A stretch of 64,000 bases of DNA, taken from Sorghum bicolor. Lineage: Eukaryota; Streptophyta; Magnoliopsida; Poales; Poaceae. A program made the position numbers and the translations under genes. The notes below the pieces were generated by a model. That model was not told the DNA's origin and did not search any database. It saw only the letters and a list, made by a program, of their open reading frames with translations. Location of the stretch: contig NC_012877.2 in assembly GCF_000003195.3 (NCBI RefSeq), positions 16,609,344 through 16,673,343 on the forward strand, written 5' to 3'. Position 1 is the first letter of the stretch. Each line of letters starts with the position of its first letter. This document shows positions 22,170 to 32,836 of this stretch, one piece after another.

Positions 22170-23501
22170 CGCCTTTCCCTTGTTAGCGCATGGGAACCGG
22201 TAGTGTACCTCTCGATAGCTCAGGTCGCCCTTTGTGGATGTCCAGAGGTAGAGGCACCCTGCGTACCTGGTGGAGCATCACCCAGCTATGACATGCCAAT
22301 CTCTTCTTGTTCATCAACCCCGTACCCCTCGCCTTGTCCTTGTTCCTCTTCAACTTGTGTAGAAGTCCCAGCTCCATGCGTGGTAGACGGGCAAGCTCCT
22401 TCAGAGCCGCCTGCTCCACCAAGCTGTTGGGGCTCCACTACGCCGGTGGGTTGTCGACAACCAAGGCGTGCGGCTACCTTGCGCAGGCGATGCATTGCAC
22501 GCTGCATGGAAAACATATTATAATTGGGTAACAAATATATAAGGGCCAACAATTTTGAAGAGCTTGTGATGGATTACCTGTAGGGCTGCTCGTAATTCGG
22601 TAGCTTCATCTGGAGCACCTGGAGGGATCATCAATGCCCTTCCTTGTTCAGCGACTGTCCCCATGATTTCGGTACCCTGCTCACAAATACTATGAGTATA
22701 AATCCTTTGACAATAGGTAGCTGTCAACAAAATACAAATACATTGGAACCTTTTAGGAGTAACTGCTCTACACAGCACAGGAGCAATCTCAACTTGTCGG
22801 CCTGTCCGCGTGGCTTCATCGTAGGGGTTGTCACCCTCATCTTCACTAGCAATGTCAGCGATGTCTTGCTCCGTCCATGCAGGCCTCAAGCACAACCTTG
22901 TCCTTGGCCCTAGCCACCCGAGGTACTCATTGAACACATTGTCGCGGTGCACGGCTTGAATTCTCATGTTATTCTGCTCATAACGTAGCCACTCATCAAT
23001 GTATCTCTGGTGTTCGGCCTGCCAGTTCGTAATCATCTTCTGTCGCTGACGATTCAACCTATCAAATAGGGAAATGGTTAGTACAAGGACCATTACAAAT
23101 GGTTAGTATAAGGACCATTACAATTAACGAAATGGAAGAGTCAACTTTGGCAATTTAAGCGATGTACCTATGTAGCTGCCAACTCGTGGAGAAGTCCTCC
23201 GGTGGACAAGGTTGGAGCCTACCAAATTGTCGGGCGANNNNNNNNNNNNNNNNNNNNNNNNNNNNNNNNNNNNNNNNNNNNNNNNNNNNNNNNNNNNNNN
23301 NNNNNNNNNNNNNNNNNNNNNNNNNNNNNNNNNNNNNNNNNNNNNNNNNNNNNNNNNNNNNNNNNNNNNNNNNNNNNNNNNNNNNNNNNNNNNNNNNNNN
23401 NNNNNNNNNNNNNNNNNNNNNNNNNNNNNNNNNNNNNNNNNNNNNNNNNNNNNNNNNNNNNNNNNNNNNNNNNNNNNNNNGTCAAGCAGGGTTCGATCCA
23501 T
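22170..23501 (-). pseudogene. plant mobile domain gene of the MULE, interrupted by an assembly gap
   Basis: The first visible codons at 23501 read MDRTLLD, just after a splice acceptor (TTATGTTAG). The gap 23238-23480 follows. Beyond it the frame reads RQFGRLQPCPPEDFS, which fits the end of a PMD. Exons continue at about 23059-22762 (WQAEHQRYIDEW and HRDNVFNEYLGWL), 22684-22580 and 22503-22170, with GT-AG borders. One TAG lies in the last exon near 22285. The PMD proper, normally some 300 residues, would have to lie in the gap, which is only 243 bases as drawn. It follows the transposase on the same strand; a splice donor at the transposase end could join the two into one transposase-PMD protein. 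Confidence 0.6.
23238..23480. other. assembly gap, 243 N
   Basis: An unbroken run of N. Its length may be a placeholder. It lies inside the PMD gene of the MULE. Confidence 0.99.
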
Positions 23502-23589
23502 ACTCTAACATAAGTGAGAACAAAAAGTTAGTATGAAACTAACATTACATAAATAAGACATATTATGGAAATAACAAAAAATGAAAACC

Positions 23590-26387
23590 TAAACAATTGT
23601 ATAACACATGTAAAAGTACCTCCTCTCTTATCAATTGTGGACATTTCCTTCTATTATGACCCGGCTTGTGGCACTTAGACAACGAGATTTTTGGGTGTCT
23701 TCTATGAAATTAGTGCCAACCTTGCTACTAGTGGACCAACCTTTGGTAGCTCGGTCCATGTCCATCTTAAACCGCTTCCGTCTCCTCGGGCCTCTACTCT
23801 TCCATAGTAACCCTAAATCAGCCACGTACTTGGGTCCATCATAAGTGGGCCATTGGCTCTCGTCTAGAAATGGCTCAAATTGACGGTGCCATGTACTTCT
23901 TAGATTTGTCAATGAGAACTCCACAGCCATACGGGGAGGAATCTCAGCGTCGACACGCCTAAAACGACAAGCTGTGATCATATGAGAGCAAGGCCTGTGG
24001 TATATTCTTGGTTTCCCACAGGTGCATCTATTTTCATTGATTATGACCTTATGTTTTCTAGCGCCTCGATCCTCTCCACCAATGTTGGTTCCTCCTCCCT
24101 CAAGAATCTCATAGCATGTCTTATTGGATCAGAACATGAAACCTTCTGTCGCTTTGATTTTCTCTTAGAGAAAGCTAGTTGCTCGGTGGCTAGAATTGGC
24201 CAAGGTTTCACTTGCAACCATAGGGATCTAGCATGTTTCTTCCACACAACGAACCAAGAGTTGAGCTTGTAGAAAGTGAATGAGGCCATAGCGGTAACAA
24301 GTAGCCCACGACAACCTCTGAGAAGACTATTAAACATCTCTGCCATGTTACTTGTCATGAAACCCCATCTCCAACCACATGTGTCATATGCTAGGGTCCA
24401 TTTCTCCTTTGAAGGCATCAAGTCACTCAAAAACTATCTACCATCATCATTTGTAGCTAACTTAAGAGCTTCTAGCTTCTCATTGAATAGTTTAACCTCT
24501 TGTTGCCTACAAACCTCCTCGAATAACTTGAAGTTGTCTTTTGTGTGGTCACGTCGTATAAGATTCTGAGCAAGGTGTCTTGTGCACCAACGATGATGTA
24601 TTTGCCCATAACCAGAGATCACCTCCTCTACAGCATTCAGAATCCCAGCATGTCTGTCAGATATCACACAAACATCACGTCCAGGGCTGATTACAACTTG
24701 TCTAACGAGTCTAAGGAACCAGCACCAACTATCGGTGTCCTCCTTCCAAATAATGGCAAAGGCTAACGGCACAAGCTGGTCTTCGGCATCTGTCCCAATA
24801 CATATAAGCATTGTGGCCTCGAACTTCCCTGTAAGAAATGTGCCATCAATTGATACAATGGGCCTACAATGCTTGAATGCTTCAATGCTCTGACCGAAAA
24901 CCCAGAAAGCCCTACCAAACACCTCCCGGCCGTTCCTTGTTTCAAAGTGCGTCCCGGGATTTGCCGCTTTCATTGCGTTCAACATTACCAGTAGGCGCTC
25001 ATACGCTTCTTCCCAATTACCAAATATTATTTCTAATGCACGCTGCTTTGCTCTCCATGATTTTCCATACGTCACGTAGTAGTTGTATAGTTGGAAGATC
25101 GTCTCAACCAACGCGGACACCGTTTATGGTTGGCATATGCTTCACAATAGGGCACAATTGCCTTGCAATGAACCTAGAGTTGAGCTGCAAATGAGTGTCT
25201 TCTGCATCAGCACTAGCACAAGTATGTGGTTGATTAACTGAGGTAATCTTCCATTTGCCTACCCTTGTTTTCCTAGCACATAATTCACACAATTGTTCCT
25301 CACAAGCAATGGTGTACCTCGTCTCCTTATATGAATTGATCACCCGAAATGGACGGTGGTGGAGAATTGAGTACTCTTGCAACCATGATTTCAACTCATC
25401 CATTGTGGCAAACAATAAACCCTTGTGTATGATGGGACAAACGCTAACATCAGGGATGCTGCTCTCGTTTAGCCCACCATCAGCAAAAGCCCTATGAGCA
25501 TGGCTAAGGTCCTCGAAATCACGAATTGAAGGCTCCCTATCAGGCAATACCCTGCTCAAAATCTCTAATTCCCTTACAGTGAGACGATGAACGGGGCGAT
25601 CTTCATCGGAGTCAACATCCGCCACATCCTCAAATATATCATCATCTCCATCTACTTCGATATCTAATCGATTGGTGGCCCGAGCATCGCCAAATTCTTC
25701 TTCACCACTAAGATCATCCTCATCACTAAGGTCATCATCAATGGAATCATCACCACTAGCGTCATCTAAACCCTATTCTGAGTCACCTATTACATATGAG
25801 TCATCATTGTCCTCATTGTCAGTGTTGCCCTGAACATCTCTATGCTCCATTGTATTGTCTTCAGCATATCTATCGTCCTCAGCCCATCCAACACCATGCT
25901 CGGGGAAACCTAGCCCTTCAGCACCACCATATTCATCATGCTCCTGTGATACTAACAGTTGGCTATCACCATAGCATGGTTGTGTGACAAATAATTCTTC
26001 TTCCAAAGAAGGACCGCCATCTACGCGAGCAGGGGACGGTCGGCATTCTGCTCTTACAGATGATTCCTTGCTAACAACTAAATCCAAAGAACGCACTTCA
26101 GAGGCCAAAACAACCGCCTTGTAATGAGTCCATTCTAACTCACTTGATATTGGCAACAACCGCTTGATACGTGGACCATTTGCCGACCCAACATCTATCA
26201 CGCCATGAATCTGAACAAAATCCACATCATTCCAACCTAAATTTATTTTCACTTCCTCTAACAATAGGGTCAATGTGGGCGATTCACCAAAAATCAACAA
26301 TTGCTCACTCATTTTCTCAAATTTGACACTATCATCTCTTGTCCTAACAACATGGCCTCCATAATGCAACCTCACTAATTTATCCAT
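23590..26387 (-). pseudogene. MURA-type MULE transposase
   Basis: Reads from ATG 26387. An N-terminal region (26387-25773) and an acidic linker lead to a MuDR-type DNA-binding region (about 25625-25110; a C-x2-C and HTC near its end). The catalytic MULE domain (25120-24434) has SIDGTFLTG and ISDRHAGI for the first two acidic residues, WCTRHL, and a glutamate in NMAEMFN (about 24340) as the likely third. A SWIM zinc finger, CTCGKPRIYHRPCSH, is near 24010-23965 and a CCHC-like knuckle near 23645. Damage: a frame change near 25770, a 1-bp insertion near 25118, TAG near 24432, and a stop and further frame changes near 24040 and 23680. The order and strand match MuDR. It would cut and join the terminal repeats; this copy cannot. 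Confidence 0.88.
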
Positions 26388-26839
26388 CTAAAACCATCAC
26401 ACATTGAAATATTGTCATATATATATCATCATATAAATATCTACATTAAAAACAAATATCAATAACTAAGAAACCCTAACACTATGCTATAAGCCATACC
26501 AATTAAGGTTTGAACATAATAACATACTAATTAACGTTCTCCACAACACCAAAGCATGTACATTTCAATCAAACTCATACAAGGCCGAGGCATGACCAAA
26601 TGAACAAGAACCACCTTCATCCTAGGGTTTCCAACGAAAACAAGCAATGCAGCAAAATCTAAACGGATAGAATGAAAGAGGGGAAGGAGTATTACCTCGG
26701 GAGCAACTTGAAGGGGCTGATTTGGGCCCCTAGCCACTCCCTAGTGGCTAGGGTTTGAAGGGGCGGCGGGGCAAGGAGAGAGAGAGGTGCTGGGAAGAGG
26801 GAAAGACTGAATGGAGGGAGGAGGAAGAAGGCCGCGCGC

Positions 26840-27135
26840 GGCCTGTATAGCCCAGACCTCGGCGTCACACGACTCAACGCCGAGGTCTGGGGCTCGGCGG
26901 TAAAGGATAGCGCGCCGAGCTTTGGGCCGCCAGGCCAAAATGGGCCGTCCAGCCCCGCGCCCCAGGACCTCGGCGTGGCACCATCTAACGCCGAGGTCTG
27001 TGCCTTGGCGTCAGCTTACTTGACGCTGAGGTTCCGGCCACGTGTATCCGACAACCATGGTTGTCGATGACGTGGCACTACCTAGGCGTCAACAGACACA
27101 ACACCGACTCTCGGACCCTCGGCGTGCTGTTACAT
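26840..27135. repeat. right subterminal repeats of the MULE
   Basis: Many copies of CTCGGCGT/ACGCCGAG, for example near 26857, 26876, 26970, 26990 and 27118. Mirrors the cluster at the left end. Confidence 0.65.
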
Positions 27136-27228
27136 GACGCCGAAAAACGGTCTATTTTTGAAAATTGTTTTGCCAGGGGTCTTTTCTCAAAAAAAGTTTC
27201 GAAAAAGGCCAAATTGCAAAAATTTCAC
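27136..27228 (-). repeat. right terminal inverted repeat of the MULE
   Basis: The reverse complement starts GTGAAATTTTTGCAATTTGG and ends TTTTTCGGCGTC, matching the left end. It is followed by the second 9-bp target copy CACCGAACG at 27229-27237. Confidence 0.88.
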
Positions 27229-27237
27229 CACCGAACG

Positions 27238-27963
27238 CGCTCAATGTTGCACCGGACGCACTCTGCAGAGTGTCCGGTGCTCTATTAACGGCTAGTTGTA
27301 CTTGTAAACCGCCAAGCACTGGATGCAGCAACCAGGGTCCAGTGTTCCACCCAGACAGCATCCGGCGAGAAGACAAATTGCAGACCTCTCTGGGTAAGAG
27401 ACTGGACGCACCCTGTCGGGTCCGGTGCGTGCGTCCGGTGCCTAACCCTAGGCACTTCGACACGCTGACTCTGGTCAGCATACACCGAACGCGCCAACAG
27501 TGGCACTGTTGCGTCCGGTGCTGTCTCTCTACCAAAACTTCGTTGAATCGTGAACTTTCCAAAATGAAGTTTGGTTCTCTTGATCTAAGGACTTTCTTAG
27601 AGCTGCCTAGTGCTAGGTTTACCAAGTGCACACCACACCTAAACCTAAAGCCTTGTCTAGGTCAAGCTACCCACTGAATGCCCCCCTTAATAGTACGGTC
27701 AAAGGAAAAACAAAGTCCTAAACTACTCTAAGTGCTCTTCAACACCATATGACACTTAAATCTAGTCTAGTCCTGACGATGTTGAACCATCCTTTGAAAA
27801 CCGAAATGATTTCCACCATTAAGTTGGCATGAACATTCTAGTCCATCGATAATCATTACCATGACCTAACTCAAATGATTTTGCCTCTGTAAAAGACACG
27901 TTAGCCATAGTAATCAATATTGTCATTAATCACCAAAACTCATTAGGGGCCTAGATGCTTTCA
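27238..27963 (-). repeat. 5' LTR of copia A, 5' portion
   Basis: Continues the LTR after the MULE. Read on the minus strand it starts TGAAAGCATCTAGGCCCC at 27963. Together with 17552-18306 the LTR is about 1.48 kb. It contains inverted GCACCGGAC/GTCCGGTGC words. Confidence 0.85.
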
Positions 27964-28670
27964 GCGCGCAAATATGTGCGTGAAAGCCCCCCAGATGGCA
28001 ACTCGGCAAAATTTGGCAAGTGCTTTAGCAAACTGTTGGAGCATCATTTTTCTTCTTTTGCCGAAAAAACAAGGATAGAAAGTGGAATTAGCAAACTGTT
28101 GGAGATGCTCTAAACACATTGAAATAATAATATTATGCAGTAACAAAATCTTATTTATATTATTATGAAAATATACAAACAAGCTTACTTTGTTTCTAAC
28201 ATTTGTGGACGTATCCAAATGTTGTATGTCCTCATCAGAAGATATGTCCAACTTAGACATCTGGGTTTTCAGCGTGCAAAATATATATCCTACTCCCGTC
28301 TCCATCATCCTCATCGACTCCAACAACTATACAAGTTAGCACAGCAAACTGCTCATCCTCAGCGAGTACTCCCTCCAGAGCATGCTACCCTAGACTATCC
28401 AAATTATATAAGCATGGACTATGTGGTCCTGTTGTGGCTCTTTTTTTATAGACACTCAAAAGCGTGTCTTATATATTTATATATATATATATATGGTAAA
28501 TTTTTCCTATATATATATATAAGTTAGTATTTAAAAAAAATCAAAGGTTCTATTTTACTTCCTCACTGTGCCACTCGATCTAACACATGAATTGTTAGTC
28601 CTCGTTGCGACACTGAATTTAATCTAATATAAAAGGTTGCAAAGTTTTGAAAGTCAACGATTCCTCCCCG
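27964..28670. other. unassigned flanking DNA, AT-rich, no gene seen
   Basis: This begins just outside copia A. It contains a TATATA microsatellite near 28470-28520 and short repeated phrases (GCAAACTGTTGGAG at about 28029 and 28090). I find no supportable reading frame or RNA gene. Confidence 0.6.
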
Positions 28671-29165
28671 CCTAGGCACGACTAGTCGCTAGTCTATGGC
28701 CTGGTGTCTGGACTTGGGGGGTAGTCGGCCCTCTAGGCGAGCGAGGCGGGCGACACGAGCCAGAGCACGCGAAATATTGGTTCCGCGGGCGAGCGCGCGC
28801 ATGGGAAAGAAAGCCACACGCAGGAGAAGGATAAAGGGAGAAGGGGGGAGAAAGTCGCGTGCCTACTCGTCTTCCTCTCGACCTCCATGCGACGCCGTGA
28901 CCCTGCTAGGAAGCAGGTCATGATGGCTACGCTCCTCGCCTGGAAGCAGATCCCGCTGGCAAGACTCCTCCCCGCCTGGCAGGTCACGCCGGCGACACTC
29001 CTCCCCAAATGGAACTTCCTCCTCGATGAGCTCGTGCTCCTCCCCACCAGTCTCTTCATCGCCAGCAGCTCCTTCCCACTTAGAAAAATGCCTAGAAGCG
29101 CCTAGGCAAGCCTCTAGACTAGTCGCTAGGCTACGAGTCAATGCCTAGATTTCGCCTAGCGCCTA
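28670..29165. other. GC-rich island with CTAGTCGCTAG repeats, possible small transposon
   Basis: A GC-rich block bounded by GCCTAGGC words: GCCTAGGCACGACTAGTCGCTAG near 28671-28693 on the left and GCGCCTAGGCAAGC, CTAGTCGCTAGGC and GCGCCTAG near 29098-29166 on the right. The ends are partly inverted copies. CAAAGTTTT occurs just outside both ends in opposite orientations. No convincing target duplication was found and open frames inside look incidental. Confidence 0.3.
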
Positions 29166-30190
29166 GAAAAACTTTGGATAAATATGATAAATACAACTAC
29201 TCAAGTCTTAGTCTATGGCTCCCTCACGGCCTTTGTTCTCTCTCTAAGACTCCTCAGTAGAGAGTTATGACACAATTACCAAGATTGTCACGAAAGTTTT
29301 TTTGTGTTGGCAACTAACTATATGAAATTCTCTCTTCAAAGTAACTTGTCAACTCAGTAATTTTGCTAATATGTCATAACACTAAATAGAAATAAAACTT
29401 ATTTGAAACTCTGTTGAGACTGGTCTAAGAAACTGAAGATGATAAGAAGTTCTTTTAGTTTTTTTAGTCTCAATTTTCCATTTTTTTCTTTAATTTTTTA
29501 AAATTTTAGTTTTTAGTCACCTTTTAGGTTTGAATACCTTACTAAATCCTGCATATTACTTGCCCCACCAGCAATATACAAGTTGTATATTTTTAGGTTT
29601 TCATTCTTTTTCAGTTTTTTTGTTAGTTTCATTTTTCATTCTTCTTTTATTTTTTTTAATTTCTGTTTTCAATCACTCTTTTGGCTCCGCATGCCTTCAT
29701 AAATTCTGTATATTAGTTGCCTCACCTACAATATATAAATTGTCACAAAAGAGTCTCATTGTACACATAAGTTACCACAAAAGAATTTGCCCTCAGCTTG
29801 TTCAACCTCTTCTATTTTTTAGTTTGTTGTAATAATTTGCCCCCTAGCTTGTGCAACACTTTTTATTTTTAGGTTTGTTGCAATAATTTGCCCCCAAATT
29901 GTACAATTATAGTACTAGATGAGAGTAACTTTTGATTTTTTGCCCTGTGAGCTTGTGCATACCATATAAAAACTTTAGTATATTTTTGGAGTAGCAAGTT
30001 TAGTATTATATGGTAGCAACTCCTTCATAAATCTCCTAGCATATTTTTACATATAAATTGCTACTGAAATAAAAATTTTTGAAACATAAGTAAATGGAAT
30101 CTAGTTTTATTCGTCTCGTCAAGTAGAATACGCAGTTGTAGACGGAATCGAAAACGAATATACCATTCAAAATTTATAGCCATTTAAAAA
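29166..30190. other. AT-rich DNA with degenerate repeats, no gene seen
   Basis: Poly-T runs and repeated phrases such as TTTGTTGTAATAATTTGCCCCC (about 29823 and 29876) occur with a period near 50-70 bp. No coding or RNA feature is supported. Confidence 0.6.
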
Positions 30191-31209
30191 AATGTTCATT
30201 TTCTTTTGTGCTTACATCACCTTGTGTCAGCACATGCAACAGGATCAAAGGAAGAGAGTGGGACGAGAATCCACATGCAAAGAGGGGGACGGGATTTACT
30301 CCCATGTTTCCATCTATCACGGCTTATCGTCGATGACACCGCGAGGATTTACAAGGACAGGACATCAGAGTACCTTTCTCCTACAACTAAAAAAAATAAA
30401 AGTAAGACTATTTTTTAGTGCGACATTCTTTCGTTCCGTTCGTCCGCTTTGTCGTGTGATCCGCTTCCCTGTGCGTAGGGTGTGGACCCGGTGTCGCTAC
30501 TCCTTCCCCCTCGTGGGATCCAGGAACGCTCCCTTCCCATGCGAGAATCCCTCTCTCTTTGCCCCTCTCCACGCACGCCCATGCCGCCGCCTCCTCTCCC
30601 TTCACGTCGCACTTGCGTCATCTTCGCTCATGCCGAACAGATGAGCCCCGGATCCCACCGTGTTGTCATCGAGAGAAGCCAAGCCTGAACGCCGTCGCCT
30701 GCTCTTCCTCCTCGTCGCGCCTGCACCATCGTCCTTGCAATGCGTGCCCATGTGGCCTTGGCTCTGCAACACCGTCTTCCTTGCCATGGACACCCGTCCA
30801 TGCGGCCTTGGCCCCTCCCCCTTCGCTGGTGCTGGCGCAACAACTTGGTAAGACATTTGTAACTATTCAAAGCAATGTGCTAACGCCGACAACAATGTGC
30901 AACCATTTAAAACAATGATATTTTAGCTATTATATAATTTTGGCCTTGGTATATAGTTCAAGTAGTCCTTTTCTACTCATATGCTTGCTAAATTAAGTGA
31001 TTCAGTTATTGCATTTGTTTCTTTGCATGCTTCTCAAGAGGATTATTTCTGTTTACCGCTTGACACAAGGCTCCTGGTTGAACTTCCCAGATGTGTGTTA
31101 CCTTTCAGCTGCTAATTTTCATTGTTTTTCTGACGGGTTAACCTGCAGCAAGTTGTGTCCTTCTGATAAGGTTCACTTTATGTAAGAAGAAAAAATATTA
31201 CCTACTGAT
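30191..31209 (+). other. GC-rich stretch then AT-rich tail, possible exon remnant
   Basis: 30420-30850 is GC-rich with TCC and CCG repeats like a plant 5' exon, and a donor-like TTG/GTAAGA lies near 30845. A second open stretch at 30997-31185 might be another exon. The predicted peptides are low in complexity and I recognise no family, so this may be a decayed host gene start or chance. Confidence 0.25.
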
Positions 31210-31346
31210 TGAAACGATCAAGATGTCCAAGAGAGGGGTGAATTGGGCTTCTCTAAAAATTTAAGCAACCTATAAGCTCCAATTCAACCTCTAGTGCCTA
31301 AGTGTGTTCTAGAGAGCTACCAGATAAAAGTTTTGCAACCTAGTTC
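31210..31346 (-). repeat. 3' LTR of copia E, terminal part
   Basis: Starts TGAAACGATCAAGATG on the plus strand, matching the copia A LTR from 17552. It ends with AGTTC (31342-31346), the target duplication of gypsy R. The matching sequence resumes at 44560. Confidence 0.85.
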
Positions 31347-32066
31347 TGTTGACACCGTTTTTGGGCACGTGTCCATGTTTGGTAGAGTACAGGCCGGCAG
31401 GATAGGATGACGGTGTTTTGTCTACAGGATGAATTGCCGATGAGGGTGGTTGCCGATGAAGGAGAGATTGAACGTGACTAAGTCTGTAGATGGTGATTTG
31501 TTTGTGCCGATGGCTACGACAAGGAAGTCTGTCGATGACTATGACAAGGGAGTTTGTTGATGATACGGAGGGAGAGTCCGGGAGTTGCCGATTGGTTTGT
31601 GGAGATGTTCCAATTTGTCACGGGGGGATAGTTTTATGTTTTCCTTAGTTATTTAAATCGTTTTGTATACGGATTCTATGTAATTTGGAATTCGAATTCT
31701 AGTCGTGTCTGGTTGTAACTCTTTGAGCAGGGTATAAATTTAGACCCTAGGGCCTTGTAATGAGGGATTGATCAATCAATCAAACATACGTTTTTACTTA
31801 TATTCCAGCATCTACTTTTCGGCGACTTCGTCATACTTTTTCCTTTTCATTACGAGTTCTTAGGAATTCGTCGACTTAAGTTCGGCGCGTTCTCAAGTTC
31901 CGCGTGAGTACCTCTTAGCCGTGACATCCGGGCGCATCGCTGTTGTCAGGACTAAAGTATTCAAGTTACTACCTTTGCCGATAGTAAGGTCAAATCGGCT
32001 GGCACGCCTTAACGTTCGAATCAGGTATTAGCCCTTTGTGTTTGCAGACCAGCTTTTGCACCAACA
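31347..32066 (+). repeat. 5' LTR of gypsy R
   Basis: 720 bp, TGTTGACACC to CACCAACA. Four GCCGAT words lie in 31437-31600. TATAAAT at about 31733 is a plausible promoter element. Confidence 0.93.
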
Positions 32067-32073
32067 CATCTTT

Positions 32074-32092
32074 TGGCACGCCTGGTGGGACC
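32074..32092 (+). other. probable primer binding site of gypsy R
   Basis: TGGCACGCCTGGTGGGACC starts 8 bp after the LTR. It is similar to, but not identical with, the complement of a tRNA-Arg acceptor end, which Ogre-type elements use. The tRNA assignment is tentative. Confidence 0.5.
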
Positions 32093-32352
32093 GATTCAAG
32101 ATCAAGATCAACATGTCGACTTCTGAGTTTGATCAAGAGAACGTCATCCCCGTGACGGAAGCCAATCTCAAGGATGAGCAGAAGCAAGCTATTGCCAAAG
32201 CCATGGAGGATTACAAGCAGCAATGCCTGAGGTCCTTCAGCATGAACAGGAGCGGTGAGGTGATTCAGAAGGACGCACTGCCGGCACCTCGGTAGGTTAC
32301 TTTTGAGTCCAATCCTGGCAAACTTCAAGAGATGGTTGACAGCGCTATCAAC

Positions 32353-32632
32353 TGTAACACCCGGCCCGGGGCTTAATAGGATTAATAGGAGACTCATACC
32401 AACAAGTTGCAACTTCTTTTCCGGGAGCCTATCTCGAAAGAACTCTAAAGTTAAGCGTGCTTGGCCTAGAGCAATTTAAGGATGGGTGACCGACCGGGAA
32501 GTAGTTCCCGGGTGCGCACGAGTGAGGACAAAGTGTGCAGAAAAGACTAGTGTTGGTTTGTGGGGGCTGACTATGTCTTAGAAAAGCTGCCAGATGTAAG
32601 CAGGCCCGGCCTCGTGGAGGCGGGACGTTACA
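32353..32632 (+). repeat. Cassandra 5' LTR
   Basis: TGTAACACCCGG to GACGTTACA, 280 bp. Confidence 0.95.
32390..32516 (+). ncRNA. 5S rRNA-like sequence in Cassandra 5' LTR
   Basis: Contains AGTTAAGCGTGCTTGG (32449-32464, the 5S box A region) and GGATGGGTGACC (32480-32491, box C), both identical to plant 5S rRNA as I know it, with a diverged middle and flanks. In Cassandra this region is transcribed by RNA polymerase III. It is not a functional ribosomal 5S gene. Confidence 0.85.
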
Positions 32633-32635
32633 GAA

Positions 32636-32647
32636 TGGTATCAGAGC
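32636..32647 (+). other. Cassandra primer binding site, initiator tRNA-Met
   Basis: TGGTATCAGAGC, 3 bp after the LTR; the standard initiator tRNA-Met match. Confidence 0.93.
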
Positions 32648-32836
32648 CGACTCTCGCGGTTTCATGGGCACGTGTGTCGCAGTTGTGCAGGCATGGTGTG
32701 CATGGCTGGTGTGGACCCGGAGTGGTCGCACAGCATGGCACATGCGCTGACACTGGATGCACGGACGTGGCCAAGAGAGGACGTTCCTGGCTTGGGGTTG
32801 ATCGACGAGGACGTCGATCTCTTAAGGGGGTGAGGA

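Larger units (their letters stand above)
18307..27228. mobile_element. Mutator-like element (MULE) with transposase, PMD and GRF cargo
   Basis: An 8.9-kb insertion in the 5' LTR of copia A. Evidence is the inverted terminal repeats of about 93 bp (18307-18400 and 27136-27228), the 9-bp target duplication CACCGGACG/CACCGAACG typical of MULEs, and a MURA-type transposase. A zinc-finger gene runs inward from the left end and the transposase and PMD genes run inward from the right, so they converge as in maize MuDR. A plastid rpoC1 fragment and a 121-bp tandem repeat lie where they meet. The transposase is broken, so the element is not autonomous now. A 243-base N gap lies inside. Confidence 0.9.
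3440..27963 (-). mobile_element. Ty1/copia element A (SIRE/Maximus-like), split by three insertions
   Basis: This span encloses nested insertions. The copia sequence itself is 3440-6656 (pol and the end of gag), 15868-17551 (gag and leader), and the 5' LTR 17552-18306 plus 27238-27963. It is interrupted by gypsy L at its left edge, the Athila-like element 6657-15862 and the MULE 18307-27228. Transcription runs right to left. The LTR starts TGAAAGCATC (read from 27963) and the primer site matches initiator tRNA-Met except for one base. Long LTRs, a large gag with coiled coil and zinc knuckle, and the PR-IN-RT order indicate copia, probably the SIRE/Maximus group. The 3' LTR lies outside the window. 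Confidence 0.85.

Noticed and set aside
23124..23536. Open frames spanning the N gap
   Set aside because: Most residues are unknown; the frames are open only because N translates to X.
28440..28530. Functional promoter from the TATATA run
   Set aside because: A simple microsatellite without a downstream gene.
30408..30870. Several overlapping ORFs on both strands
   Set aside because: They are open because of high GC and simple repeats; none shows a domain or consistent frame.
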